A program made the position numbers and the translations under genes. A DNA stretch of 64,000 nt from assembly GCF_031656915.1 (NCBI RefSeq), contig NZ_CP134227.1, positions 1,364,001 to 1,428,000 on the forward strand, written 5' to 3'. Every line of letters begins with the position of its first letter. The stretch's first letter is position 1. Below the pieces are notes generated by a model, which was not told the DNA's origin, did not search any database, and saw only the letters and a list, made by a program, of their open reading frames with translations. The stretch is from Nocardioides marmorisolisilvae. GTDB taxonomy: Bacteria > Actinomycetota > Actinomycetes > Propionibacteriales > Nocardioidaceae. Positions 18,016-26,251 of the stretch are shown here, in pieces.

Positions 18016-18121
18016 TCGTGCTTCTCGGACCTGGCCGACGACGACGCTGCGGGGCAGGGGGGTGTCCGCGACCGGCGGCTATGGTCGAGGTGTCCATCAC
18101 CTTTGTGTCCCGGGAGTTGCG

Positions 18122-18538
18122 ATGAAGCTGCGAAACGTCCCCCTCCGCCTTGCCACCGGCGCCTACGTCCTCCACAGCGGTTGGGAGAAGTGGCACGGGA
18201 ACGAAGCACAGGCAACGGGGCTCCACGGCATGGCCTCGGGCGCGTTCCCAGCCTTCAAGCCGATGAAGCCCACCGATTTCCTCCGGATGCTCTCCGTCGG
18301 CGAGATCGCGCTGGGCTCCGCGCTGTTGGCCCCGTTCGTTCCGGCTGCGGTGGTCGGCATCGGCCTGACCGGGTTCTCGGGGGCACTGGTGACCATGTAC
18401 CTGCGTACCGACGGCCTGCACCGGCCGGGCACCGTGTGGCCGACCTCCCAGGGCACCGCGATCTCCAAGGACGTCTGGATGCTCGGCATCGGGCTGTCCC
18501 TCATCGCCGATGGAGCGTCGCGGCGCGCCCACGAATGA
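18122..18538 (+). CDS. Small membrane protein, DoxX-like
   Basis: A 138-aa protein with about three or four hydrophobic segments (around residues 5-20, 60-75, 78-95 and 118-132) and an N-terminal helix containing SGWEKWHG, compatible with a DoxX-like family. ATG start preceded by GGGAG at 7 nt. No catalytic residues are seen and the function is unknown. Confidence 0.7.
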   Translation: MKLRNVPLRLATGAYVLHSGWEKWHGNEAQATGLHGMASGAFPAFKPMKPTDFLRMLSVGEIALGSALLAPFVPAAVVGIGLTGFSGALVTMYLRTDGLHRPGTVWPTSQGTAISKDVWMLGIGLSLIADGASRRAHE

Positions 18539-18622
18539 GACGCCGGGCGTGGTGTCGCCGTACGCATGTCCGGTGGCGTCACCACCGCGGGCCCCGCTCG
18601 CCCTCATCGCTACCCTGAGCCG

Positions 18623-19057
18623 ATGGCAACGGTGAAGCACGTGCAGGTGACCTTCGACTGCGCGCAGCCGCGGGCGGTCGCGGAGTTCTGGAAGGCCGCG
18701 CTCGGATACGTCGACCCTCCCGCCCCGCCGGGCTTCGATTCCTGGGACGCGTTCGAGGCCACGCTCCCTGCGGAGCGCCGAGGCGCGACATGGGCGTGCC
18801 AGGACCCGGACGGAGTCGGTCCGCGGCTGTTCTTCCAGCGGGTGCCGGAGCCCAAGACGGTGAAGAACCGGCTCCATCTCGACGTACGCGTGGGCACCGG
18901 GCTCACCGGCGATGAGCGAGTCTCTGCGCTCGAGGCCGAAGCGACTCGGCTCGAGACATTCGGGGCTCGGCGTCAGTGGCTGCTCCCTGCCGACGAGGAG
19001 AACGAGGCGTGCCTGGTGATGCAGGACGTGGAAGGCAACGAGTTCTGCCTCGACTGA
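18623..19057 (+). CDS. VOC-fold (glyoxalase-like) protein
   Basis: A 144-aa protein with two beta-alpha-beta-beta-beta units of the vicinal oxygen chelate fold: VKHVQVTFDC...AEFWKAALGY at the start and MQDVEGNEFCLD at the end, plus RLHLDVRV in the middle. It resembles the Glyoxalase_6 group of unknown substrate. ATG 6 nt after TACCCT fits a leaderless mRNA. Confidence 0.8.
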   Translation: MATVKHVQVTFDCAQPRAVAEFWKAALGYVDPPAPPGFDSWDAFEATLPAERRGATWACQDPDGVGPRLFFQRVPEPKTVKNRLHLDVRVGTGLTGDERVSALEAEATRLETFGARRQWLLPADEENEACLVMQDVEGNEFCLD

Positions 19058-19158
19058 CGGACCTCGGGGCCGGTCATTGTCCCGGCGCCACCCGCGCGGC
19101 AAGGTGGGTACGGCGGCGCCGGCGACCCATCCCCCGGCGAGAGCGCCAAGGAGGAGCC

Positions 19159-19719
19159 ATGGAACCCACTCAGCGGACCCGGCCGCTCGTCGCGTGGACC
19201 CGAGGCCTGGAGGAGGCGAGCGCGCTCGACGGACCGGTGCGAGCGATGGAGCCCACCATCCAGCAGATCTTCGGACAGGGCGCGCGGGGCTCGATGCTGC
19301 GCGGCGACTGGTTGGGCCACGCCCTCCACCCGTCGCTGACGGACCTGGTCCTCGGCACCTGGACCTCGGCCACCATCCTCGACCTGTTCGGGGGCGCCGA
19401 GTCCTCGCGACCGGCCCAGCGGCTCATTGCCACCGGCCTGCTCGCCGCAGGCCCGACGGCATGGACCGGGTGGGCCGAGTGGAGTGCCGCAGGCGCCCGG
19501 GACAAGCGCGTGGGTCTCGTCCATGCGGTCACCAACGGGCTAGCGATCAGCATGTACGCCGCCTCCTGGCTGGCCCGCCGCCGCGGACGGCAAGGCTCCG
19601 GCACGGGCCTGGCCCTCGCCGGAGCCGCCGTCTCCGCCGCCGGCGGCTACCTCGGCGGCCACCTCGCGCTGGCACGCAAGGTGGGCAGCCACGATGCCCG
19701 CTTCGATCAGACGAGCTAG
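19159..19719 (+). CDS. DUF2231-like membrane protein
   Basis: A 186-aa protein. After ~40 polar residues comes GHALHPSLTDLVLGTW, then four hydrophobic segments and a C-terminal AGGYLGGHLALARKVG, the usual block order of DUF2231 proteins. A strong AAGGAGGAG ribosome site precedes the ATG. The last 4 bp overlap the convergent YwaF-like gene. Confidence 0.72.
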   Translation: MEPTQRTRPLVAWTRGLEEASALDGPVRAMEPTIQQIFGQGARGSMLRGDWLGHALHPSLTDLVLGTWTSATILDLFGGAESSRPAQRLIATGLLAAGPTAWTGWAEWSAAGARDKRVGLVHAVTNGLAISMYAASWLARRRGRQGSGTGLALAGAAVSAAGGYLGGHLALARKVGSHDARFDQTS

Positions 19720-20420
19720 GCGGAAGGGTCGGTCTTCGTCCGCCGGTTCCAAGGCCAGGTGATGAGCGCCCAACCCGCCGCCACCAGAGCCACCTCGACC
19801 ACGACGTACCACGGCCACGGACCGAGCAGGTCCAGCAGGGAGTGCGACACCGGCTTGGCGTTCAGGTAGCCGTAGTTGCTGCCCAGGGCACGGTTGAGCG
19901 CGATCATTCCTGCGGCCCACACCGAGGTCACCATGAGTGCGAAGCGATAGTCACGCCAGGTCGGGCCGATCCGTGCACCGACCAGGTACACCGCCGCCCA
20001 CACCGGGACGAGGTGACGCACCCAATAGCCGAAGAACTGCACATCGGGGAACGCCTGGTCCAGGTCGGGGGTCAGCACACCCTGCAGACTCAGTGTGAGC
20101 CCCCAGTAGTAGAGGATCGCCGTCCAACGCCTGCTCCGGGTGAGCAGTGCCACCCCGGCCACCAGCCACGCCACGTCACAGATCTGGAGGGGCAGCGACG
20201 TGCGCCAGTGCGCGATCCCGTGGATCCAGTCGACAACCTCGAACGGACCGCAGACCAGGAGGGTCAGGGCACCGAAGGCCCGGACGAGTCGCCTGCGCGC
20301 GATGGGTCCGAGCCGGCGTCCCGACCACCACATGAGCGCACAGCCGCCGACGAACACGGCCAGGATGACGAGGTGCTGCGCCCCGAACAGCACGAACCGT
20401 GCCTGCAGGACCGCAGCCAT
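19716..20420 (-). CDS. TIGR02206/YwaF-type integral membrane protein
   Basis: A 234-aa polytopic protein with about seven hydrophobic helices. Family-like features are the N-terminal HLVILAVF segment, LPLQICDVAW in helix 3, and NYGYLNAKP before the last helix. The biochemical role of the family is unknown. The start is 21 bp from the next gene's stop, so the two genes may be co-transcribed. Confidence 0.78.
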   Translation of the reverse strand: MAAVLQARFVLFGAQHLVILAVFVGGCALMWWSGRRLGPIARRRLVRAFGALTLLVCGPFEVVDWIHGIAHWRTSLPLQICDVAWLVAGVALLTRSRRWTAILYYWGLTLSLQGVLTPDLDQAFPDVQFFGYWVRHLVPVWAAVYLVGARIGPTWRDYRFALMVTSVWAAGMIALNRALGSNYGYLNAKPVSHSLLDLLGPWPWYVVVEVALVAAGWALITWPWNRRTKTDPSA

Positions 20421-20441
20421 GCCACCAGTCTCTCGCGCAGA

Positions 20442-21974
20442 TCAGCGGCCGTGCGCCGCCGCCGCCTCCGTGGCTGCCGCAAGCGCCTTCGCGCCGACGG
20501 ACTTCGCGATCCACCAGGTCCAACCCGGACCTCCACCGACGTTGCGATAGTCACGATTCAGCAGTGGCATGATCCACGGCTCGGTGTGCATGGTCCCCAC
20601 CGAGATCACCGTGGGGTGTCGGGCCCCGATGTCGTCGCGGAGACCGACCAGTCCCCCGGGATAGGAGTGGTCGACGTAGTCCGCCAGGCCGGCACTGAAC
20701 ATCTGGTGTCGGAACGGGTCGGTGCTCCCGGACAGCACGAGCGGCTGTGGACCCTCGATCGACACGATCGTCGCCTTCCCGGGCAGCGCAGCCAGGACCG
20801 CGTGCACGTTGGCGCGCTGGACGAGCAGGAGGTTGTTGCGGGTGTTCACCGCATAGGCCACCGCTCCCACCGTGGCGAGGACCGCCCAGACCAGTACGAC
20901 GGACAGCGCAGCCCGGCCGGGAAGCCGCAGCGTGACCTCGTGAGAGATCAACCCGACCCCGAGCAGGATCGACGGCAGCATGAAGAACAGGTCCGGCCAT
21001 CCGTTGAACACCCAGGTCGACCAGATCAGCCCGGCCACGAACGAGATCCCGAAGGCCGCCTCCATCCGGCGCTGGGGCAGCGCCCGCCGCTCGGCGGAGA
21101 ACAGGGTCCACGCCGTGAACGCCAGGATCGACACCGACCCGACCGCCAGTGTCACCAGCGAGATCCCATAGGCGTCGCGGAGCGAACCGAGCACTGCTCC
21201 GAAGTCCGAGTAGAGACCGGGCTGGTGCGTGTAGCCGACATGGATCAGCACGAAGCACTCGAGGAACGCGTGCAGGTGGCCGATCGCGGCGTACCACACG
21301 ATGAACACGGCCAGCGGGAGCAGCCCGCCCAGGGTGATCCGCCAGAAGCCGCGCAGCCGGGTCCCCCGGGGTAGCACCCACAGGCCGGCGAGCGCGGCGA
21401 CGACCCCACCGAAGAAGGCGGGCTGCCAGGTCAGCGTGGCGAGCGAGACGAAGAATCCCGACCAGAAGAACCGCCGATGGACCAGCGCCAGTGAGGCCAG
21501 CAGCATGCAGAGCACCATCGTGGTCTTCTCGCGCGGCCCGTCGGAGGCGTACTGCGTGAAGCCGTTGACGTACAGCAGCGCCATCGCCATGGCCAACCCG
21601 ACCAGACGGTTGCTCAGCAGGTCGCGGCCCAGCAGGTAGGCCACCCAGATGGACGCAGCAGCCAACAGCAGGAAGAAGACCCGCTCGGCACGGACGTCGT
21701 CTGCCCCGACCAACCGACCGAGCCATGCTCCGATACCCGGGACGAGGTGGCTCAGCGGGCCGGATCGGTTCACCACGGCGAGGTACGGCGGCACCCCGTC
21801 GGCCTGCTGCTGGCCGGCATAGGCGTACAGGCTGAGGTCACGACTCAGGTAGCCGTTGAAGCCGTGCAGCCAGTAGATCAGACCCGCCACGACCGCGAGG
21901 AACGGACCGACGAGGTCCGGTCGCGATGTCGGGCGAGAGCTCGTCGTCGACGCGACCGGACCGTTGCTGGGCAC
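20442..21974 (-). CDS. Polytopic membrane protein, GT-C glycosyltransferase-like
   Basis: A 510-aa protein with about ten transmembrane helices. The first large loop after helix 1 contains SRDLSLYAYAGQQ, resembling the acidic loop-1 motif of GT-C (lipid-phosphosugar-dependent) mannosyl- or arabinosyltransferases. The C-terminal ~130 residues form a soluble extracytoplasmic domain. GT-C assignment is inferred from topology and the loop motif only. An ATG at 21974 is used as start. Confidence 0.65.
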   Translation of the reverse strand: MPSNGPVASTTSSRPTSRPDLVGPFLAVVAGLIYWLHGFNGYLSRDLSLYAYAGQQQADGVPPYLAVVNRSGPLSHLVPGIGAWLGRLVGADDVRAERVFFLLLAAASIWVAYLLGRDLLSNRLVGLAMAMALLYVNGFTQYASDGPREKTTMVLCMLLASLALVHRRFFWSGFFVSLATLTWQPAFFGGVVAALAGLWVLPRGTRLRGFWRITLGGLLPLAVFIVWYAAIGHLHAFLECFVLIHVGYTHQPGLYSDFGAVLGSLRDAYGISLVTLAVGSVSILAFTAWTLFSAERRALPQRRMEAAFGISFVAGLIWSTWVFNGWPDLFFMLPSILLGVGLISHEVTLRLPGRAALSVVLVWAVLATVGAVAYAVNTRNNLLLVQRANVHAVLAALPGKATIVSIEGPQPLVLSGSTDPFRHQMFSAGLADYVDHSYPGGLVGLRDDIGARHPTVISVGTMHTEPWIMPLLNRDYRNVGGGPGWTWWIAKSVGAKALAAATEAAAAHGR

Positions 21975-22027
21975 CCGCGAAGGCTAACGAACCGCCCCGA
22001 ACAACCTGTGGCCGAGGTAGGCGAGCG

Positions 22028-22399
22028 TCAACGGCAGAACGCGTAGACGGTCAGGCCGTGCGGCGTGCCCGCGAAGACCTGGTCGAGGGCCAGGTGCACC
22101 ATCCGGGCTCCGCCGTACACCGGGCCGGCACCGCGCCCGGCCACCACGTGGCCCGGCACCGAGACGTCGTCGGGCGCGGACCCGGTCCAGCAGTCGTGGG
22201 CTCGCACCAACGCTGACACGGACCCGGGCTCAGTCGCGCCTCCGGCCAGGACGTCGCCGTCCGAGACCGAGACCGCACCTCGCGCCGCGAGCCCGACTGC
22301 CGAGCCGATGATCCAGGCGGCCACGACGACGAAGAGCACCAGCTTGACCCGAGTCGCACGCCACAGGAGCGTTCGCAGGCCTGAGGGAGCAGGACGCAC
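22028..22399 (-). CDS. Small single-pass membrane protein, unknown
   Basis: A 123-aa protein with one N-terminal transmembrane segment (VKLVLFVVVAAWIIGSAVGL) and an extracytoplasmic part with a conserved-looking Cys (HDCWTG) and a terminal Cys. I do not recognise the family. It lies between the GT-C-like gene and the exporter, same strand, with 53-bp and 138-bp gaps. No feature is seen in these gaps. Confidence 0.5.
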   Translation of the reverse strand: MRPAPSGLRTLLWRATRVKLVLFVVVAAWIIGSAVGLAARGAVSVSDGDVLAGGATEPGSVSALVRAHDCWTGSAPDDVSVPGHVVAGRGAGPVYGGARMVHLALDQVFAGTPHGLTVYAFCR

Positions 22400-22537
22400 G
22401 CGGCGCTCGTTTCCGCCACCACCGAGCTGGGAGGCACTGGTCGGGACGCCGAAGCGTCATCGGGCCCTCCCCGCGACTATCAACGAGACACCAGCCGCGA
22501 AGTTCCGCGCCGGACCGCGCTCAGCTCGTACGCCTGC

Positions 22538-24334
22538 TCACTCCGCGCCTTCGGCCACCAGCTCCGCCGGCACGGTCGAGTCGGCGTCGACCAGGTTCTC
22601 GACCTCGTCGGTGTGGACGTACTTGCCGCCCCGGAACGCCGACGCCAGTGCCGCGATCAGGCAGGCCGCGATCGCGAAGCTGAAGGCCACTCCGAGGCCG
22701 TCGGAGAACGGTCCGGAGATCAGGGACGGGAAGAACTGATGCCCGGTCAGGTGCGCCTGGGTCGCGGCCGGCAGATGGTGCAGCACGTCGGGGCCCAGCA
22801 GCGACTGGATCGGGTTGTAACCCAGCAGCGACGCGAAGAGCACCCCCACAGGTGGCAGCGCGGCCACCTTGGCCGCCGCATCGTGGGGTACGCCGTTGAC
22901 GGTGAGCCCGTGCATCATCGTCTGCGGCAACGACGACGCCAGACCGGTGATCATCAGCGAGAAGAAGATGCCGATGGAGAGCACCATGGCGGCGTTGCTG
23001 AACACCGTGCTCATGCCCGCACCGACACCGCGCTGGTGCGCGGGCAGGCTGTTCATGATGCCGGTCCGGTTGGGCGCCGCGAACAGGCCCATCCCCAGCC
23101 CGTTGATCAGCAGCGCAAGGGCGAACTGCCAGTAGCTGAAGTTGACCGGCAACAGCCACAGCCACACGAAGCTCGCCGAGGCGACCAGCATGCCACCGGT
23201 CGCGAACGTGCGGGCGCCGAACCTGTCGGACAGCCAGCCGGAGGTCGGACCGGCCACGAGGAAGCCCGCAGTCATCGGCAGCATGAAGATTCCCGCCCAC
23301 AAAGGGGTGGACGCGAAGCTGTAGCCGTGGCGGGGCAGCCAGATGCCCTGCAGCCAGATGATCAGGATGAACATCAGACCGCCACGCCCGAGGGCGCCGA
23401 GCAGGCTGGCGAAGTTTCCGAACGTGAACGCGCGGATCTTGAACAGGCTCAGCCGGAACATCGGCTCGGCGACCCTGGTCTCGACCCAGCAGAAGACTCC
23501 CAGCACCACGCAACCGCCGATCATGGCGGTGAGCACCCACGGGTTGGTCCAGCCCATCGTGTGCCCGCCGTGCGGCTGGATGCCGTAGGTGATGCCGACC
23601 AGGACCGCGATCAGGCCGACCGCGAAGGTCAGGTTGCCCCACCAGTCCATCGTCGCGTGTCGCCGGATGCCGGTGTCGTGCAGCTTGTAGTAGGCCCAGA
23701 CCGTGCCGAACACGCCGATCGGGACCGAGACGAGGAAGACCAGGTGCCACTCGATCGGTGCCAGCACGCCGCCGACGATCAGGCCGATGAAGGAGCCGGC
23801 GATCGCGGCGACCATGTTCAGGCCCAGCCCCAGTCCGCGCTCGTTGACGGGGAACGCATCGGTGATGATCGCGCTGGAGTTGGCCATCAGCATCGCGCCG
23901 CCGATGCCCTGGAAGATCCGCATCGCCACCAGCCACAGCCCGGCCGGGGTGCCGTGCATCCAGGTGATCGCCAGCATCACGGAGAAGAACGTGAAGATCG
24001 CGAATCCCGCGTTGTAGATCTTCACCCGGCCGTACATGTCACCGAGCCTCCCCAGCCCGACGACCAGGACCGCGGTGACGACCATGTAGCCCATGATCAG
24101 CCAGAGCAGGAGGCTGGTGTTCCCAGGCGCGAGTGGGTCGATCTTGATGCCGCGGAAGATGTCTGGAAGGGCGATCAACAGGATGGAGGAGTTGATCGTG
24201 GCGATCAGCACGCCCAGCGTCGTGTTGGACAGCACCACCCACTTGTAGCGCGGGCTCGCGGTGTCGCGGAGAGCTCGTGCATGAGCGCGCTCGCGGCGGC
24301 CGTCGGCGCGCTGTCTCGTGCTTGGGTCGGTCAT
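22538..24334 (-). CDS. MFS multidrug exporter, EmrB/QacA (DHA2) type
   Basis: A 598-aa proton-driven exporter with 14 predicted transmembrane helices. Motif A variant GRLGDMYGR lies between helices 2 and 3; the motif C-like region and long central loop fit DHA2. An N-terminal basic tail of ~30 aa and a C-terminal acidic tail are present. ATG with GGGAG 3-8 nt upstream. The promoter region carries inverted repeats but no regulator gene is adjacent; the next sequence upstream is the mobile island. Confidence 0.88.
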   Translation of the reverse strand: MTDPSTRQRADGRRERAHARALRDTASPRYKWVVLSNTTLGVLIATINSSILLIALPDIFRGIKIDPLAPGNTSLLLWLIMGYMVVTAVLVVGLGRLGDMYGRVKIYNAGFAIFTFFSVMLAITWMHGTPAGLWLVAMRIFQGIGGAMLMANSSAIITDAFPVNERGLGLGLNMVAAIAGSFIGLIVGGVLAPIEWHLVFLVSVPIGVFGTVWAYYKLHDTGIRRHATMDWWGNLTFAVGLIAVLVGITYGIQPHGGHTMGWTNPWVLTAMIGGCVVLGVFCWVETRVAEPMFRLSLFKIRAFTFGNFASLLGALGRGGLMFILIIWLQGIWLPRHGYSFASTPLWAGIFMLPMTAGFLVAGPTSGWLSDRFGARTFATGGMLVASASFVWLWLLPVNFSYWQFALALLINGLGMGLFAAPNRTGIMNSLPAHQRGVGAGMSTVFSNAAMVLSIGIFFSLMITGLASSLPQTMMHGLTVNGVPHDAAAKVAALPPVGVLFASLLGYNPIQSLLGPDVLHHLPAATQAHLTGHQFFPSLISGPFSDGLGVAFSFAIAACLIAALASAFRGGKYVHTDEVENLVDADSTVPAELVAEGAE

Positions 24335-24360
24335 CGACTCCCTTTACTCCATGATTGCGT

Positions 24361-24387
24361 CTCAATTGGTTGAGTTACACACCAATT
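24361..24387 (-). promoter_or_regulatory. Inverted-repeat operator upstream of the exporter
   Basis: Two overlapping dyads: CTCAA-TTGG-TTGAG (24361-24374) and AATTGGT-N10-ACCAATT (24364-24370/24381-24387). The AT-rich stretch stands out from the surroundings and includes a TAAAAT -10 candidate on the minus strand. It looks like a TetR- or MarR-type operator for the exporter. Confidence 0.6.
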
Positions 24388-24468
24388 TTAGCAAAGGAGC
24401 AGGGGGCTACGTGAACGGGTCCTGACTAGAAGGCTTGGTCCGGCGGAGCCGGAATTTCGGGTCAAGTC

Positions 24469-26088
24469 TCAGGCTGCGAGTCCAGATTCCTTCGTGAGTT
24501 GGTCGAGGGCGTGCTGGTAGGTGCGGCTCGCGGCCTGTAGGGGGTGGGGTTCGGGTCCGGCGAGTTGGGCCATGCCGGTGCGCAGCAGTCGGTCATGGGC
24601 GCGGGTGAGGAACAGGGCGTGCTCGATTCCGGTGTCGGTGACTTGGTAGTGGTTGCTGTGCGCACGACGGACGATGAGTCCGTGGACGCGGAGTCTGCGC
24701 AGGTCGTAGGTCATTTGCCCTGCCGACATGACGGTGCCGAGCAGTTGCCCAACGAGGTCGCGCAGGTCGCGGTTGGTGAACCCGTCGGGTAGCAGCCGGA
24801 ATACCAGGAGGGCGTGCAGCAACGCCATCGCGCGGGTATCGGCGAACTTCAGCCCGGCGACCCGGGCCCCGGTCTCGGTGGTGACCGGGTCGTTGAGCGT
24901 GGTGAAGACCTGTTGTCCTCGGGCCGGGTCGTGGCTGAGTCGTTGGACGTCGAGCAGACGCCTGTTGGCGGTGAAGCCGATCTCGCACAGGGCGGGCAGA
25001 TTGGTCAGTCGTTTCCGGATGTCGAAGTCGTAGGTGTTGTTGATCGTGGTCTCGGTGCGCAGCGCTCTCCCTTCCTTGTGGTACTGCTTGATGGTGGTCG
25101 CCTTGTAGTCCACGTGCAGGCTGGGAGTCACGCCTTGGGTGATCACTCGAGTCCGGAACCGTCCTGGCGTCTGGTGCTTCTTCCCGGCGTGGATGCGGCG
25201 GTTGAAGACCAACCCGACCTGGTCGGGGCGGCCCAGGTCGAGGTTGTCGCGGATGACTTGTTCGAAGAAGATCCGCCCGCTCACGGGCCGGTCCAGCATC
25301 TGGGTCAGCGAGAACTCCGCCTGCAGGATCGAGATGTCGTAGCGGTAGCCGGCCGCCCGGTCCGCCTTCGAGTAGGGGTGTGGCACCTTGGCCAGCCACT
25401 TGCGCAGCAGCGCATCGATCTGGTCGGGGCCCAGACTGGCGCAGATTGCCTGAACGGTGGCGACATCGGCGGGGTCATCGAAGGAGGCAAACGCGTTGTC
25501 CAACGCGGTGAACCCGATCCCCGCCTTCGCGGCCTGTCGCTTGGCCCACTCGTTGCCGTTGATGCACAACCGGGCGTTGTAGGGAAAGTAGGAACAGAAC
25601 TTGAGGAAGAACGGCCCGAAGTCGGCATCGACGGCGTAGACGTAGAAGTGGTTGACCATCCCGGTGGTCTTCACGATCCACGGATACGCCCGCCCCTCGA
25701 CGTTGCGGCGCTTCTCGGTGCGAAACAGCGACGTCTTCTCCTGCGCACGGCCGATGAACAACACTCCCTCGGTGTGCCCGGCTGCTTCGAACCGCGCCAG
25801 ACGCTCGTGCATGATGTCGTCCTTGCGTTGGCCCTTGACGAAGTCGACCCACGGCACGCCCTGGTCCACCGCGAAGCGGCGCATCTGTTTGCTGAACGCA
25901 TCGGTGATCTTGCTCAGCGGCGCGGTCGAGGCGACCGGAAGCCCGAGCTGGCGCTGCACATAGCCCACCAGTCCGGCCGCGTACTGCAACTGCGGAACGT
26001 AGACGTTGAGATACATCCGATCGATGCACTCGACCTCAAAGACGGTGTGCTCGGAAACGACATCGGACACGGTGCGCGGTAGCGTCAT
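24469..26088 (-). CDS. Element E protein, copy 1, unknown family
   Basis: A 539-aa protein, the only gene of the element and hence the candidate mobility protein. Conserved-looking blocks: CIDRMYLNVYVPQLQ (21-35), GQRKDD (86-91), FIGRAQEKT (111-119) with FRTEKRR (122-128), VNHFYVYAVDADFGPFFLKF (145-164), then SYFPYNARLCINGNE (166-180). The block at 145-164 has a D-x-D pair after a His. The C-terminal part (~425-500) looks like a winged helix (TYDLRRLRVHGLI ... HYQVTDTG). No DDE/RNase H pattern, HUH plus Tyr, serine or tyrosine recombinase signature, or reverse transcriptase motif is seen. I recall similar uncharacterised proteins in other bacteria but cannot name the family. Confidence 0.75.
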   Translation of the reverse strand: MTLPRTVSDVVSEHTVFEVECIDRMYLNVYVPQLQYAAGLVGYVQRQLGLPVASTAPLSKITDAFSKQMRRFAVDQGVPWVDFVKGQRKDDIMHERLARFEAAGHTEGVLFIGRAQEKTSLFRTEKRRNVEGRAYPWIVKTTGMVNHFYVYAVDADFGPFFLKFCSYFPYNARLCINGNEWAKRQAAKAGIGFTALDNAFASFDDPADVATVQAICASLGPDQIDALLRKWLAKVPHPYSKADRAAGYRYDISILQAEFSLTQMLDRPVSGRIFFEQVIRDNLDLGRPDQVGLVFNRRIHAGKKHQTPGRFRTRVITQGVTPSLHVDYKATTIKQYHKEGRALRTETTINNTYDFDIRKRLTNLPALCEIGFTANRRLLDVQRLSHDPARGQQVFTTLNDPVTTETGARVAGLKFADTRAMALLHALLVFRLLPDGFTNRDLRDLVGQLLGTVMSAGQMTYDLRRLRVHGLIVRRAHSNHYQVTDTGIEHALFLTRAHDRLLRTGMAQLAGPEPHPLQAASRTYQHALDQLTKESGLAA

Positions 26089-26093
26089 GAGAA

Positions 26094-26192
26094 GGCTCCG
26101 GTCAGGCGGGACGGCTCACCTTGAGCCAACCACCGCCAAGCAGGCGGTCACAACACGGGCCCCCGGGCACCGTCAACCCGCCGACCGGAGCC
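26094..26192 (-). ncRNA. Structured leader RNA of element E, copy 1
   Basis: Ten-base arms GGCTCCGGTC and GACCGGAGCC (26094-26103 and 26183-26192) pair exactly and enclose two hairpins: GGCTCA-CCT-TGAGCC (26113-26127) and ACCGCC-AAGCA-GGCGGT (26132-26148). The fold closes 5 nt before the start codon and could hide the ribosome site or act as an element RNA. Seen by eye only; not tested for covariation. Confidence 0.5.
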
Positions 26193-26251
26193 GCCAGCAC
26201 CACCCCGGGACACCACGCACGGCTCGTCGGGCTGGGGCGATGCCCCGTTAG

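Larger units (their letters stand above)
24430..26251 (-). mobile_element. Element E, copy 1 (unrecognised mobile element)
   Basis: A 1822-bp unit repeated without visible differences at 30135-31956. The left end follows CTAG (24426-24429); the right end is TTAG (26248-26251). There are no terminal inverted repeats and no target duplication. Each end has a small hairpin: TCCGGC-GGA-GCCGGA at 24439-24453 and GGGGC-GAT-GCCCC at 26234-26246. It carries one gene (539 aa) and a structured leader. The right end directly abuts the terminal repeat of the IS701-family IS. Confidence 0.8.

Noticed and set aside
24814-26082. A 422-codon open frame antisense to the E gene (repeated at 30519-31787)
   Set aside because: Low-complexity Gly/Val/Asp/Arg composition typical of antisense frames in high-GC DNA.
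24469-26088. Element E as a group II intron or an IS200/IS605 element
   Set aside because: No reverse transcriptase YADD or maturase motif, no HUH motif with catalytic Tyr, and no TnpB-like gene.
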